The notes below the pieces were generated by a model. The model did not search any database. It saw nothing but the letters and a program-made list of their open reading frames with translations, and was not told the DNA's origin. DNA of 64,000 nucleotides. It comes from Mariprofundus sp. EBB-1 (GTDB lineage Bacteria; Pseudomonadota; Zetaproteobacteria; Mariprofundales; Mariprofundaceae). The translations under genes were made by a program, and so were the position numbers. Below are positions 1-8,950 of this stretch, piece by piece. How positions within the stretch are numbered: position 1 is the stretch's first letter; each line of letters begins with the position of its first letter. The stretch is taken from NCBI RefSeq assembly GCF_003665155.1, contig NZ_RCFQ01000008.1, positions 1 to 64,000 on the forward strand. Reading direction: 5' to 3'.

Positions 1-8
1 CTGTATAC

Positions 9-317
9 GTGTCAACTCAAAGTATTCGTATTCGCCTGAAAGCCTTCGATCACCGCATTCTTGATAAGAGCGCGGCAGATATTGTGGCTACAGCAAAACG
101 CACTGGTGCAGAAGTTCGTGGACCTATTCCGATTCCTACCCGGATTCGTAAGTTCTGCGTAATCAAATCACCACATAAATATAAGGATTCTCGTGAGCAA
201 TTTGAGATCCGTACGCATAAACGTCTGTTGGACATTGATAAACCAACGCCACAGACCGTTGACGCACTAATGAAACTTGATTTGCCATCCGGTGTGGATG
301 TCGAGATCAAGCTATAA
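9..317 (+). CDS. rpsJ: 30S ribosomal protein S10 (uS10)
   Basis: Small-subunit head protein, also the NusE antitermination partner. The 102-residue product has the usual family length and the characteristic N-terminus with [10 protein letters not shown]. It starts with GTG at 9; the window opens only 8 bases upstream, so the ribosome binding site and promoter are not fully visible. It is the first gene of the S10 operon and is followed after 13 bases by rplC. Identity is secure from sequence and gene order. Confidence 0.97.
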   Translation: MSTQSIRIRLKAFDHRILDKSAADIVATAKRTGAEVRGPIPIPTRIRKFCVIKSPHKYKDSREQFEIRTHKRLLDIDKPTPQTVDALMKLDLPSGVDVEIKL

Positions 318-330
318 TCGGGAGACAATC

Positions 331-963
331 ATGAGTGTTGGATTAATCGCCCGGAAAGCGGGCATGACTCAGATTTTTACAGAAGACGGTTCTGCTGTCG
401 CTGTAACAGTTCTGAATGTTGAACCGTGTACGGTTATTGCACGTCGCAATGCTGACGTAGATGGTTATAACGCTGTTCAAGTTGGATATGGTAAAGCTAA
501 ACGTGTTACTTCACGTGCTTTGCAGGGTCACTTTGCCAAGCAGGGTCAGGAAGTAACTGGCGGACTTAAAGAGTTTCGCGTTGCTGCAGATGCTGATTAT
601 GAGTTGGGACAGTCGCTTACTGCTTCAATATTTGCAGTCGGCCAGAAACTTGATATTGCTGGTACCTCTAAAGGTCGTGGTTTCGCCGGTGTTATGAAAC
701 GTTATGACTTTGCCGGTGGCCGTGCTACACATGGTGCTGAAAAAGTTCATCGTCAGATGGGTTCTACAGGTCAGTGTCAGTGGCCGGGCCGTGTATTCCC
801 AGGCAAGAAAATGCCGGGTCATTATGGCGACAAGCGCATTACAACTCAGAATATCGAAGTTGTGCGTGTTGATGAAGAGCAGAATCGCATTCTTGTTCGC
901 GGAGCAGTTCCTGGTTCACGTAACGGACTAGTTGAATTGCATCCTGCCGTGAAGGGAGCGTAA
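331..963 (+). CDS. rplC: 50S ribosomal protein L3 (uL3)
   Basis: Early-assembly large-subunit protein, 210 residues. The start is the ATG at 331 (MSVGLIARKAGMTQIF, the typical L3 opening) preceded by GGGAGA; a longer in-frame extension from 277 would overlap rpsJ and is not L3-like. The central glycine-rich loop reaching the peptidyl-transferase centre, including the Gln in RQMGSTGQCQ that is methylated in relatives, is present. One base separates the stop from rplD. Confidence 0.97.
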   Translation: MSVGLIARKAGMTQIFTEDGSAVAVTVLNVEPCTVIARRNADVDGYNAVQVGYGKAKRVTSRALQGHFAKQGQEVTGGLKEFRVAADADYELGQSLTASIFAVGQKLDIAGTSKGRGFAGVMKRYDFAGGRATHGAEKVHRQMGSTGQCQWPGRVFPGKKMPGHYGDKRITTQNIEVVRVDEEQNRILVRGAVPGSRNGLVELHPAVKGA

Positions 964-964
964 T

Positions 965-1588
965 ATGTCAACTATCTCTGTTGTAGATCAAGCAAATAAA
1001 GAAGTAAGTACACGTGATTTGAACCCAGCTGTATTTGGTCTGGAATCTGATGACGGCTTTGTGCATCGTGTATATGCAGCACTGGCATCAGCTCAGCGTG
1101 CAGGTACATCTAAAGTAAAAGATTGTTCAGAAGTATCTGGTGGTGGTAAAAAGCCATTCAAGCAGAAAGGTACTGGCCGTGCGCGTCAGGGTACTACCCG
1201 TGCTGCACAGATGCGTCATGGTGGTACACATCATGGACCGCAGGCAAACACTTCTTTTGAGTCTCGTATCAATAAGAAAGAACGCCGCCGTGCAATGTGT
1301 CTGGTGCTGTCTGATTGTCTTCGTGCAGGCAAAGTTACTGTAGTAAACAAAATCGAATTGGCTGAAACTAAGACCAAGGGTTTTGTCGAAGTGATGACAT
1401 CACTTGAAGCAAGCACTGCCCTGATTGTATTGGGTGAAGAGAATAATAATCTTGAACTGTCTAGTCGTAACGTGCCAAACACTAAAGTTGTGTTGGATGG
1501 CCAGGTTACAATCCACGATCTGTTGAAAAGCAAGCGTGTGATTTTAACTGAAGCTGCGGTAGATAAGCTCGAGGAGCGTCTATCATGA
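965..1588 (+). CDS. rplD: 50S ribosomal protein L4 (uL4)
   Basis: Large-subunit exit-tunnel protein, 207 residues. The tunnel-loop segment with KPFKQKGTGRARQG is intact. In enterobacteria L4 also represses its own S10 operon; whether that applies here cannot be read, because the operon leader lies outside the window. Its stop overlaps the rplW start (ATGA, 4 bases), implying translational coupling. Confidence 0.97.
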   Translation: MSTISVVDQANKEVSTRDLNPAVFGLESDDGFVHRVYAALASAQRAGTSKVKDCSEVSGGGKKPFKQKGTGRARQGTTRAAQMRHGGTHHGPQANTSFESRINKKERRRAMCLVLSDCLRAGKVTVVNKIELAETKTKGFVEVMTSLEASTALIVLGEENNNLELSSRNVPNTKVVLDGQVTIHDLLKSKRVILTEAAVDKLEERLS

Positions 1589-1884
1589 GTGCAAACATTA
1601 ATAATTTTGACATTCTGCGTGAACCAGTTGTAACTGAGAAAAGCTATGCAGGTACAGGCGATGCTAATCAGTACACGTTCCGTATTGCTCGTGACGCATC
1701 CAAGACTCAGGTCAAAGCTGCTGTTGAAGCAATTTTTGAAGTAGAAGTGGATAAAGTTCAGGTAATCAATATGCCAAGCAAACCAAAACGTCGCGGTCAG
1801 CATGCTGGCACACGTTCAGGTTATCGTAAGGCTGTAGTTCGTTTGGCTGAAGGGCATTCGCTCGAAATAGCTGAAGAGGTATAA
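1585..1884 (+). CDS. rplW: 50S ribosomal protein L23 (uL23)
   Basis: Large-subunit protein at the tunnel exit and docking site for trigger factor and SRP. The 99-residue length is typical, with the family motifs REPVVTEKS near the N-terminus and KPKRRGQHAGTRSGYRKAVV in the loop. The start overlaps the rplD stop by 4 bases, and rplB follows after 3 bases. Confidence 0.96.
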   Translation: MSANINNFDILREPVVTEKSYAGTGDANQYTFRIARDASKTQVKAAVEAIFEVEVDKVQVINMPSKPKRRGQHAGTRSGYRKAVVRLAEGHSLEIAEEV

Positions 1885-1887
1885 ACG

Positions 1888-2718
1888 ATGGCATTGAAGG
1901 CATTAAAACCAACAACTAACGGCAATCGTGGTCGTATCGGTGTTGTAACTGAAGAGTTGCACAAAGGTGAACCTGAAAAAAGTTTGACCAAAGGTCTGAC
2001 CAGTTCGGGTGGACGCAACAATAATGGACGTGTTACATCCTCCCATCGTGGCGGCGGACACAAGCGTCTTTACCGCATGGTTGATTTCAAGCGTGACAAT
2101 TTCGGTATTGAAGGTAAGGTGTCGCGCGTTGAGTATGATCCGAACCGCACAGCGCACATCGCATTGGTTGTTTTCAGCAATGGTGAAAAGCGTTATATCC
2201 TGGCTCCCCAGGGTTTACGTGCTGGTGATATTGTGAGTAGTGGCCCGGATGCGGAAATCCGTCCAGGTAACACGCTTCCTTTGTCCAGCATTCGTGTTGG
2301 TACACAGGTTCACAATGTTGAAATGAAGCCTGCTAAGGGCGGCCAAATGGCTCGCAGTGCTGGCGCTTCCATTCAATTGATGGGTAAAGAGAATGGTAAA
2401 GCGATTCTCAAAATGCCTTCCGGCGAATTTCGTCGTGTTGATCTACGTTGTCTTGCCACTATTGGTGTGATGGGTAACTCTGATCATTCTAACCGTAAGG
2501 TTGGTAAAGCAGGTCGTTCACGCTGGTTGGGTGTACGTCCAAACGTTCGTGGTGTTGCCATGAACCCAGTGGATCATCCACATGGTGGTGGTGAAGGCCG
2601 TACATCAGGTGGTCGTCATCCGGTAACACCTTGGGGTGTACCAACCAAGGGTCATAAGACCCGTGCTAAGAACAAGGCGTCGAATCGTGATATTATTCGC
2701 CGTCGCAATCAGAAGTGA
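1888..2718 (+). CDS. rplB: 50S ribosomal protein L2 (uL2)
   Basis: Large-subunit protein needed for subunit association and peptidyl-transferase assembly, 276 residues. The conserved C-terminal segment [13 protein letters not shown], including the functional His, is present, as are the [19 protein letters not shown]-terminal signature and a basic tail. It sits between rplW and rpsS as in other S10 operons. Confidence 0.98.
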   Translation: MALKALKPTTNGNRGRIGVVTEELHKGEPEKSLTKGLTSSGGRNNNGRVTSSHRGGGHKRLYRMVDFKRDNFGIEGKVSRVEYDPNRTAHIALVVFSNGEKRYILAPQGLRAGDIVSSGPDAEIRPGNTLPLSSIRVGTQVHNVEMKPAKGGQMARSAGASIQLMGKENGKAILKMPSGEFRRVDLRCLATIGVMGNSDHSNRKVGKAGRSRWLGVRPNVRGVAMNPVDHPHGGGEGRTSGGRHPVTPWGVPTKGHKTRAKNKASNRDIIRRRNQK

Positions 2719-2726
2719 GGTAGGAC

Positions 2727-3005
2727 ATGGCTCGTTCATTAAAAAAAGGTCCTTACATTGAGGCATCCCTGCAAAAGAAGGTTGATGCAGCTCTAGGTGC
2801 TGAAAAGAAAAGCGTGATCAAAACATGGTCTCGCCGCTCAACAATTTCCCCTGAATTCGTGGGAATGAACTTTGCGGTTCACAACGGTCACAAGTTTATT
2901 CCTGTGTTCGTTAGTGAGAATATGGTTGGTCACAAGTTAGGTGAATTTTCGCCTACCCGTACCTATTATGGTCACGGTGCAGATAAAAAGGCTAGGAAGA
3001 GGTAA
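2727..3005 (+). CDS. rpsS: 30S ribosomal protein S19 (uS19)
   Basis: Small-subunit head protein that contacts S13 and the A-site tRNA, 92 residues. The opening [19 protein letters not shown] and the later [20 protein letters not shown] are family hallmarks. AGGTAGG upstream serves as ribosome binding site. Confidence 0.97.
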   Translation: MARSLKKGPYIEASLQKKVDAALGAEKKSVIKTWSRRSTISPEFVGMNFAVHNGHKFIPVFVSENMVGHKLGEFSPTRTYYGHGADKKARKR

Positions 3006-3010
3006 GAAGC

Positions 3011-3352
3011 ATGTCTGAAGAAGTTCGTGCGCTGCATAAAAACAGCCGCATCAGCCCGCAAAAGGCTCGCTTGATGGCTACTGCCATCCGTGGTCTTAAT
3101 GTTGAACGTGCTTTGGCCGTATTGGCCTTGTCACCAAAGAAATCGGCACGCCTGTTTGAAAAGGTGTTGAAATCAGCGATCGCCAATGCCGAGCAGAACC
3201 ATGGCTTGGATGTGGATTCATTGTTTGTATCCACAGCTACAGCTAATGCCGGTATGACATTGAAGCGTTACCGTCCGAAAGGTATGGGCCGTATGCGTCA
3301 ACGTTTTCACCGTCACTCTCACCTGGCAGTTTCTGTCAGTGAACGCGGTTAA
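3011..3352 (+). CDS. rplV: 50S ribosomal protein L22 (uL22)
   Basis: Large-subunit tunnel protein, 113 residues. The conserved SPQKARLMATAIRG segment and the beta-hairpin (RYRPKGMGRMRQRFHRHSH) that lines the exit tunnel beside L4 are present. It is five bases downstream of rpsS in the S10 operon. Confidence 0.96.
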   Translation: MSEEVRALHKNSRISPQKARLMATAIRGLNVERALAVLALSPKKSARLFEKVLKSAIANAEQNHGLDVDSLFVSTATANAGMTLKRYRPKGMGRMRQRFHRHSHLAVSVSERG

Positions 3353-3364
3353 AGGGGATCTGAG

Positions 3365-4015
3365 ATGGGACAAAAAGTAAATCCAATTGGCTTCCGTGTC
3401 GGCATTACCCGTGGTTGGGAATCTGTCTGGTACGCAAGTGACAAGAACTTTGGTGAGCAGCTGCGTGAAGATATCAAGTTGCGTCGTTATGTTAAGGCCC
3501 GCCTTAAGCATGCCGGTGTTTCTCGTATTATCATCGAGCGCCCTGCTGACAAGATTAAAGTAACAGTTCATACCTCACGCCCTGGTGTTGTGATCGGTAA
3601 GAAAGGTGCTGAAATTGATGCAGTACGCCGCGAATTGGTTCAACAGTTCGGTCGTGAAGTTCAAGTGTTTATTGTTGAAGTTCGTCGCCCTGAAGCAGAA
3701 GCGCAATTGATTGCAGAAAATGTTGCCTTTCAGCTGGAACGTCGTGTGGCTTTCCGTCGCGCTATGAAGCGTGCAGTCCAAAGCGCTATGCGTATGGGTG
3801 TGAAAGGTGTTCGTATCAACTGTGCCGGTCGTTTGGGTGGTGCTGAAATTGCTCGTACTGAATGGTACCGTGAAGGTCGCGTTCCATTGCATACATTGCG
3901 TGCAGATGTTGATTATGGTTTTGCTGAAGCCAATACCACCTACGGTATTATTGGTATTAAAGTTTGGGTATTCAATGGCATTAAGCTTGGCAATACTGAA
4001 ACTGATAACGCATAA
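3365..4015 (+). CDS. rpsC: 30S ribosomal protein S3 (uS3)
   Basis: Small-subunit protein at the mRNA entry channel, 216 residues. It begins [14 protein letters not shown], has the KH-domain GxxG loop in [11 protein letters not shown], and keeps the Arg-rich helicase-face segment around [12 protein letters not shown]. It is shorter than the 233-residue E. coli protein because the C-terminal tail is reduced, which is common outside enterobacteria. Confidence 0.97.
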   Translation: MGQKVNPIGFRVGITRGWESVWYASDKNFGEQLREDIKLRRYVKARLKHAGVSRIIIERPADKIKVTVHTSRPGVVIGKKGAEIDAVRRELVQQFGREVQVFIVEVRRPEAEAQLIAENVAFQLERRVAFRRAMKRAVQSAMRMGVKGVRINCAGRLGGAEIARTEWYREGRVPLHTLRADVDYGFAEANTTYGIIGIKVWVFNGIKLGNTETDNA

Positions 4016-4030
4016 AGAGGATTAGTTACC

Positions 4031-4453
4031 ATGTTGCAACCTAAAAAAATCCGCTGGCGTAAGCATCATAAAGAGCTTCAACGCATTCGTGGCAAAAGTC
4101 CACGTGGCGCTAGCTTGAACTTCGGCCAGTATGGTCTGAAGGCTATGGAACCAGCTCGTATTACTGCGCGTCAGATTGAAGCGGCACGTATTACTATTAA
4201 CCGTCACATGAAACGTCAGGGTCGTGTTTGGATTCGTGTGTTTCCAGATCTGCCTGTTTCCAAGAAACCTGCCGAAGTTCGTATGGGTAAAGGTAAAGGA
4301 AATCCAGAGTATTGGGTTGCTGCAGTGAAAGCTGGCCGTATCCTTTTTGAAATGGATGGTGTTGACGAAGAAACAGCGCACGGCGCATTGGAACTTGCGG
4401 CTTCAAAATTGCCGATTCGTACTAAGATCGTCGAACGCGGAGTAGGACGATGA
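4031..4453 (+). CDS. rplP: 50S ribosomal protein L16 (uL16)
   Basis: Large-subunit protein near the A-site, 140 residues. It starts [14 protein letters not shown]. The segment [20 protein letters not shown] and the hydroxylatable-Arg region around [12 protein letters not shown] match the family. The stop overlaps the rpmC start by 4 bases. Confidence 0.97.
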   Translation: MLQPKKIRWRKHHKELQRIRGKSPRGASLNFGQYGLKAMEPARITARQIEAARITINRHMKRQGRVWIRVFPDLPVSKKPAEVRMGKGKGNPEYWVAAVKAGRILFEMDGVDEETAHGALELAASKLPIRTKIVERGVGR

Positions 4454-4647
4454 GCGATACAAAGAATGCAAAAGATCTACGTTCGATGAATGAGTCGGAC
4501 TTGAAAGAGCGTATGGACGAGTTGGGTGCAGAGCATATGAAACTGCGTTTCCAGAGAGCTACCATGCAGTTAAACAATACGGCCCGTGTTGGCCAGGTAC
4601 GTCGCGAGATTGCACGTATTAAAACCATTCTGGCTGAGCGCAGCTAA
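4450..4647 (+). CDS. rpmC: 50S ribosomal protein L29 (uL29)
   Basis: Small two-helix large-subunit protein at the tunnel exit next to L23, 65 residues. The closing helix [17 protein letters not shown] is typical. ATGA overlap with rplP suggests translational coupling. Confidence 0.95.
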   Translation: MSDTKNAKDLRSMNESDLKERMDELGAEHMKLRFQRATMQLNNTARVGQVRREIARIKTILAERS

Positions 4648-4660
4648 GGAGCTATACGAA

Positions 4661-4927
4661 ATGTCCGAAGCATCAAGTAACAAGCGCACCCTGGAAGGTG
4701 TAGTAGTTAGTAATAAAGCTGAGCAGACTGTCATTGTGCAGGTTGAACGTAAGTTTTTACACCCACGTTACCGCAAGACGATCCGTTCACATAAAAAATA
4801 TATGGCACATGACGCTGAAAACACCTGCAACATCGGTGACACTGTACGCATCATCGAGTCAGCTCCCATTTCACGCCGTAAGCGTTTTGTGTTGGAAACT
4901 GTCTTGACTCGTGCTGAACAGCTGTAA
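4661..4927 (+). CDS. rpsQ: 30S ribosomal protein S17 (uS17)
   Basis: Primary 16S-binding protein of the small-subunit body, 88 residues. The start is ATG 4661 (MSEASSNKRTLEGVVVSNKA), preceded by AAGGAGC; the in-frame extension from 4586 lies inside rpmC and is rejected. The OB-fold segment FLHPRYRKTIRSHKKYMAHD is recognisable. It is the last gene of the S10 block. Confidence 0.95.
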   Translation: MSEASSNKRTLEGVVVSNKAEQTVIVQVERKFLHPRYRKTIRSHKKYMAHDAENTCNIGDTVRIIESAPISRRKRFVLETVLTRAEQL

Positions 4928-4939
4928 GGGGGTTTTGCT

Positions 4940-5308
4940 ATGATTCAAACAGAAACCGTACTGCAGGTTGCAGATAACTCAGGCGCGAAACGCGTTAAAT
5001 GCATCAAGGTGATTGGCGGCTCTAAGCGTCGTTATGCAAGCGTTGGTGATGTTATTGTAGTGGCTGTAAAAGAAGCCATGCCAAATGGTAAAGTAAAGAA
5101 AGGCGAAGTTCAGCGTGCTGTTGTTGTTCGCACTGCTAAAGAGTTTCGTCGTACTGACGGTTCATCGATTCGTTTTGATGAAAACGCAGCAGTATTACTT
5201 TCCAAACAGAATGAACCACTTGGTACACGTATTTTTGGCCCAGTGACCCGCGAACTTCGCAGCAAGGGATATATGAAAATTGTCTCCCTGGCTCCAGAAG
5301 TATTGTAA
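4940..5308 (+). CDS. rplN: 50S ribosomal protein L14 (uL14)
   Basis: Large-subunit interface protein, 122 residues, beginning [19 protein letters not shown] as in nearly all bacteria and closing with [10 protein letters not shown]. It opens the spc block 12 bases after rpsQ with no visible terminator or new promoter between them. Confidence 0.98.
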   Translation: MIQTETVLQVADNSGAKRVKCIKVIGGSKRRYASVGDVIVVAVKEAMPNGKVKKGEVQRAVVVRTAKEFRRTDGSSIRFDENAAVLLSKQNEPLGTRIFGPVTRELRSKGYMKIVSLAPEVL

Positions 5309-5332
5309 GCGGATAAGTGAGGCGATAGAGAG

Positions 5333-5662
5333 ATGACTGATATGGTGAAAACCAGACTACGCAGAGATGATGAAGTGGTAGTGATTGCAGGGCGTGACAA
5401 AGGCGCTCGCGGTAAAGTGATTCGTGTAATGAAATCAGACGGTAGCGTTCTGGTATCTAAAGTGAACATGATTAAACGTCACACACGTCAAACCCAGAAC
5501 AGCAGCGGTGGCATTATTGAAAAAGAAGCTGCATTGGATGTTTCTAATGTGCAGTACTTTTGTTCCAAATGTAAAGCCGGTGTACGTCTTGGCGTGAAAA
5601 CGCTTGAAGATGGCCGTAAAGTCCGCACCTGCCGCGCTTGCGGTGAAGTGCTGGATAGCTAG
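5333..5662 (+). CDS. rplX: 50S ribosomal protein L24 (uL24), zinc-ribbon form
   Basis: Assembly-initiator protein, 109 residues. The KOW motif ([20 protein letters not shown]) is followed by a C-terminal zinc ribbon with Cys at about 77, 80, 100 and 103 (CSKC and CRAC). Many proteobacterial L24 proteins lack these cysteines. ATG 5333 is used; a second ATG at 5342 is possible and would remove three residues. Confidence 0.95.
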   Translation: MTDMVKTRLRRDDEVVVIAGRDKGARGKVIRVMKSDGSVLVSKVNMIKRHTRQTQNSSGGIIEKEAALDVSNVQYFCSKCKAGVRLGVKTLEDGRKVRTCRACGEVLDS

Positions 5663-5673
5663 GAGATTCAACG

Positions 5674-6213
5674 ATGGCTCGTTTGAAAGAGATATATAAA
5701 GACACCATAGCACCAGCTATGAAAGAAGAGTTTGCTTATACCAATCCAATGCAGATTCCAGCAATTACTAAGATTGTTGTGAATATGGGTTGTGGTGAAG
5801 CTTCTCAGAACTCTAAGTTGATTGAAGGCGCATTGACTGACATGACCGCAATCACTGGTCAGAAACCAGTGGTTACACGTGCACGCAAGTCTATTGCAAA
5901 CTTCAAACTACGTGATGGTATGCCTGTAGGTTGTCGTGTTACATTGCGCGGCGATCAGATGTGGGAATTCCTTGACCGTCTGGTGAATGTGGCATTGCCG
6001 CGTATCCGTGACTTTAAAGGTGTTTCACCTAAAGCATTCGATGGCCGTGGTAATTACACTATGGGCATTAAGGAACAGATTATCTTTCCTGAAATCGAAT
6101 ATGATAAAGTGGACAAAGTACGCGGTATGGATATCACTATTTGTACCAGTGCCAATACCAATGATGAAGGACGTGCGTTGTTGAAGAAATTCAGCATGCC
6201 GTTCCGCACTTAA
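5674..6213 (+). CDS. rplE: 50S ribosomal protein L5 (uL5)
   Basis: 5S-rRNA binding protein of the central protuberance, 179 residues, the same length as the E. coli protein. The segments [32 protein letters not shown] and the D-rich [16 protein letters not shown] are conserved. It lies directly between rplX and rpsN. Confidence 0.97.
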   Translation: MARLKEIYKDTIAPAMKEEFAYTNPMQIPAITKIVVNMGCGEASQNSKLIEGALTDMTAITGQKPVVTRARKSIANFKLRDGMPVGCRVTLRGDQMWEFLDRLVNVALPRIRDFKGVSPKAFDGRGNYTMGIKEQIIFPEIEYDKVDKVRGMDITICTSANTNDEGRALLKKFSMPFRT

Positions 6214-6226
6214 GAGGGCTATAAGC

Positions 6227-6412
6227 ATGGCTTCGAAAAGAATGATTGCAAAATGCAATCGCAAACCAAAATTCAAAGTTCGCGCTTATACGCGTTGCCA
6301 ACTGTGTGGTCGCCCACATTCAGTGTATCGTAAGCTTGGCATGTGCCGTATCTGCCTGCGTAAGCACGCCCTTGCCGGAGAAATTCCTGGCATGGTCAAG
6401 TCGAGCTGGTGA
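6227..6412 (+). CDS. rpsN: 30S ribosomal protein S14 (uS14), zinc-binding short form
   Basis: Small-subunit head protein, only 61 residues, with a Cys4 zinc site (C24, C27, C40, C43). This is the short zinc-dependent S14 (sometimes called type Z), unlike the roughly 100-residue zinc-free form of most proteobacteria. No zinc-free paralogue is visible in the window. The normal spc position after rplE makes the call firm. Confidence 0.96.
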   Translation: MASKRMIAKCNRKPKFKVRAYTRCQLCGRPHSVYRKLGMCRICLRKHALAGEIPGMVKSSW

Positions 6413-6425
6413 GAGGAATTATATT

Positions 6426-6821
6426 ATGATGATGGATCGTATAGCCGATATGTTGACGCGTATTCGCAACGCACAACAAGCTGGAATTGAACGCATTGAA
6501 ATGCCAGCAAGTAATACACTTTTGTCTATGGCAGAAGTATTTAAAGAAGAAGGTTACATTGGCGCAGTAAAGGCCTATAACCATAAAGGTCATCGTTTTC
6601 TTCGCATGACGCTTCGTTATGATGATGAAGGCAAGGCAATTATTCAGGAGATCACTCGTGTGTCCAAGTCCGGACGTCGTGTATATGCACCTGCTGATGA
6701 AGTTCCTCGTGTTAAGAATGGTTATGGTATTGCATTGATCAGTACATCGAAGGGAATTATGACTGACAAGAACGCTCGTGCTGCACATGTTGGCGGCGAA
6801 GTTCTTTGTACGGTCTTTTGA
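6426..6821 (+). CDS. rpsH: 30S ribosomal protein S8 (uS8)
   Basis: Small-subunit platform protein that binds 16S rRNA helix 21, and represses the spc operon in E. coli. The product is 131 residues from ATG 6426; the next two codons but one are also ATG (MMMDRIADMLTRIRNAQ), so 6429 or 6432 may be used. The C-terminal STSKGIMTDKNARAAHVGGEVLC signature is intact. GAGAGG upstream is the likely ribosome binding site. A longer in-frame reading from 6246 lies inside rpsN and is rejected. Confidence 0.96.
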   Translation: MMMDRIADMLTRIRNAQQAGIERIEMPASNTLLSMAEVFKEEGYIGAVKAYNHKGHRFLRMTLRYDDEGKAIIQEITRVSKSGRRVYAPADEVPRVKNGYGIALISTSKGIMTDKNARAAHVGGEVLCTVF

Positions 6822-6829
6822 GGTAAGAT

Positions 6830-7363
6830 ATGTCACGCGTTGGTAAAGAAACTATTACTATCCCCACAGGTGTTGAAGTATCTGTGCATAGTGACTCCGT
6901 CACTGTTAAGGGTGCTAAGGGTGAGCTAAGTTCACCACTGTTCAAAGATATTACTGTTGAGCAGGAAGGCGCTACATTATCTGTACTGTGTGCAGACCTT
7001 GAAACCAAAAAAACGAAGTCTTTTTATGGTTTGGCCCGTATGTTGATTGCTAATAATATTATTGGTGTCACTACTGGTTTTGAGAAGAAGCTTGAGTTGC
7101 GTGGTGTTGGTTATCGTGCTCAGTCTCAGGGCTCAAGCCTGAACCTGTCGCTTGGTTTTTCTCATCCGGTTGTCTATGCATTACCGGATGGTGTTGCTGC
7201 AGCGGTAGATAAAAGCATCATTACTGTAAGCGGTATTGATAAGCAGAAAGTTGGCCAAGTGGCTGCAGAAATTCGTGCTTTCCGTCCGCCAGAGCCTTAT
7301 AAAGGCAAAGGTGTGCGCTATGTTGGTGAATACGTAGCATCGAAGGAAGGTAAGAAAGCGTAA
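6830..7363 (+). CDS. rplF: 50S ribosomal protein L6 (uL6)
   Basis: Large-subunit protein near the sarcin-ricin loop, 177 residues. The start MSRVGKETITIPTGVEV and the conserved C-terminal RPPEPYKGKGVRYVGEYV are family signatures. A 67-base gap with a possible hairpin separates it from rplR, the widest gap in this part of the cluster. Confidence 0.97.
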   Translation: MSRVGKETITIPTGVEVSVHSDSVTVKGAKGELSSPLFKDITVEQEGATLSVLCADLETKKTKSFYGLARMLIANNIIGVTTGFEKKLELRGVGYRAQSQGSSLNLSLGFSHPVVYALPDGVAAAVDKSIITVSGIDKQKVGQVAAEIRAFRPPEPYKGKGVRYVGEYVASKEGKKA

Positions 7364-7390
7364 GCTTTCTTTGCATTACAGATTTATTGT

Positions 7391-7422
7391 CCTGGTTCTG
7401 ATGAATTCAGGATCAGCAGGAG
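7391..7422 (+). promoter_or_regulatory. Possible RNA hairpin over the rplR ribosome binding site
   Basis: In the 67-base rplF-rplR gap, CCTG..CTGAT (7391-7402) can pair with ATCAGCAGG (7412-7420). The 3' arm runs into AGGAG (7418-7422), the rplR ribosome binding site. The pairing is imperfect and was found by eye only, so a regulatory role is inference. Confidence 0.35.
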
Positions 7423-7430
7423 ATAGGTAA

Positions 7431-7784
7431 ATGGCTCTAAAACGTTATGAAAACAATGGTGCTGTGCGTCGTGCTCGTAAAGTGCGTTCGCGTGTAAAAG
7501 CAAGTGGTCGCTTGCGTTTAAGCATTTTTCGCTCAGCGCGCCATGTGTATGCTCAAGTGATTGATGATGCCAATGGCACAACCTTGGCAGCAGCGTCCAG
7601 CCTGGATGCAAGTGTTAAGGCTGGTGGTAACAAAACAGGTGCTGAAGCTGTTGGTAAACTGATCGCTGAACGTGCACTTGAAGCTGGTGTAAGTGTTGTT
7701 GCGTTTGACCGTGGTCGTTTCGCATATCATGGCCGTGTACAGGCATTAGCTGAAGGCGCTCGCGCTGCCGGCTTGAAGTTCTAG
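7431..7784 (+). CDS. rplR: 50S ribosomal protein L18 (uL18)
   Basis: 5S-rRNA binding protein of the central protuberance, 117 residues. The basic N-terminus ([20 protein letters not shown]) and the closing segment with [20 protein letters not shown] are characteristic. AGGAG lies 8 bases before the ATG. Confidence 0.97.
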   Translation: MALKRYENNGAVRRARKVRSRVKASGRLRLSIFRSARHVYAQVIDDANGTTLAAASSLDASVKAGGNKTGAEAVGKLIAERALEAGVSVVAFDRGRFAYHGRVQALAEGARAAGLKF

Positions 7785-7794
7785 GAGATTATAG

Positions 7795-8274
7795 ATGATC
7801 AACGCAGAAGAATTGGATCTGACAGAAAAACTGATCACCATTAACCGTATTGCTAAGACTACCTCTGGTGGTCGTCGTATGAGCTTTTCAGCTTTGATGG
7901 TTGTTGGCGATGGTAACGGCCATGTTGGTTTTGGTCATGCCAAAGCAAAAGAAGTACCTGAAGCTATTCGTAAAGCATGTGATATTGCTAAAAAGTCTTT
8001 GATTCACGTACCGCGTAAAGGCGATACCATCCATTATCAGGTTACTGGTATTCAGGATGCGAGCCGCATCATGATCAAACCTGCATCTGAAGGTACCGGC
8101 GTTATTGCCAACTCTGCAGTACGTGCTGTGCTTGATGCTGCTGGAATCAAAGATATTTTGACTAAATCACAGGGTTCTCGCAATGCTGTGAACACCGTTC
8201 GTGCTACATTTAATGGTTTGAAATCGCTGCAAAGCCCGGAGCAGATTGCTGCTCGTCGTGGCAAGTCTGCGTAA
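7795..8274 (+). CDS. rpsE: 30S ribosomal protein S5 (uS5)
   Basis: Small-subunit protein at the mRNA entry and decoding fidelity region, 159 residues. The double-stranded-RNA-binding-like N domain contains RRMSFSALMVVGDGNGHVGFG, and the C domain contains GTGVIANSAVRAVLDAAGIKD. Ten bases separate it from rplR. Confidence 0.97.
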   Translation: MINAEELDLTEKLITINRIAKTTSGGRRMSFSALMVVGDGNGHVGFGHAKAKEVPEAIRKACDIAKKSLIHVPRKGDTIHYQVTGIQDASRIMIKPASEGTGVIANSAVRAVLDAAGIKDILTKSQGSRNAVNTVRATFNGLKSLQSPEQIAARRGKSA

Positions 8275-8300
8275 GCACCCAACAGAATTAGGAGTTAGAG

Positions 8301-8492
8301 ATGGCTAGCAAAGATACTATTCGTGTCCGTCAGATTAAAAGCGGCATCGGATATGCCAAAGATCAAAGAGCTACATTGGTGGGTTTAGGTTTACGCCGTA
8401 TGCACCAGGTTGTAGAGCTTGAAGATACCCCTTCAGTACGCGGCATGGTTAATAAAATTAAACACCTCGTACGTATTGAGTCTGGAGAGTAA
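8301..8492 (+). CDS. rpmD: 50S ribosomal protein L30 (uL30)
   Basis: Small large-subunit protein, 63 residues. The sequence [38 protein letters not shown] is typical of bacterial L30. AGGAG precedes the ATG, and rplO starts 2 bases after the stop. Confidence 0.95.
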   Translation: MASKDTIRVRQIKSGIGYAKDQRATLVGLGLRRMHQVVELEDTPSVRGMVNKIKHLVRIESGE

Positions 8493-8494
8493 CA

Positions 8495-8947
8495 ATGGAT
8501 TTGAATGATTTGAAATCAGACGAAGGTTCTCGTTTTACGCGCAAGCGCAAAGGCCAGGGCATTGCTACGGGCAACGGTAAAACCGGTGGTCGTGGTCATA
8601 AAGGTCAAAAGTCTCGTTCAGGCGGCAAGGTTGCGCGTGGGTTTGAAGGCGGCCAGATGCCATTGATTCGTCGTGTTCCTAAACGTGGTTTTACTCCGTT
8701 GAAAGATAACGATTTTCAGGTTGTTAACCTGGATAAATTAAACGGTTTTGCTGATGGTTCAAATGTTGATGCCGCAGCGTTGTATGAAGCTGGCTATGTA
8801 CGTAATGCAGTGGACACCATCAAGCTATTGGCTGGTGGCGAGCTTACTGCCAAAAAACTAACTGTTTCAGTTACAGCTGCCTCTGCAAGTGCAGTTGCTA
8901 AAGTTGAAGCTGCCGGTGGTAGCGTTAAACAATCGGCTAAGGCGTAA
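8495..8947 (+). CDS. rplO: 50S ribosomal protein L15 (uL15)
   Basis: Late-assembly large-subunit protein, 150 residues. The glycine/lysine-rich N-terminus (RKGQGIATGNGKTGGRGHKGQKSRSGG) and FEGGQMPLIRRVPKRGF are hallmarks. The Ala-rich C-terminal region is normal for the family. Followed by secY after 3 bases. Confidence 0.97.
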   Translation: MDLNDLKSDEGSRFTRKRKGQGIATGNGKTGGRGHKGQKSRSGGKVARGFEGGQMPLIRRVPKRGFTPLKDNDFQVVNLDKLNGFADGSNVDAAALYEAGYVRNAVDTIKLLAGGELTAKKLTVSVTAASASAVAKVEAAGGSVKQSAKA

Positions 8948-8950
8948 ATA

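Noticed and set aside
277-330. N-terminal extension of L3
   Set aside because: Would overlap rpsJ; the ribosome binding site and conserved start point to 331.
1231-1803. 190-codon minus-strand frame across rplD and rplW
   Set aside because: Overlaps two certain ribosomal genes and has no family resemblance.
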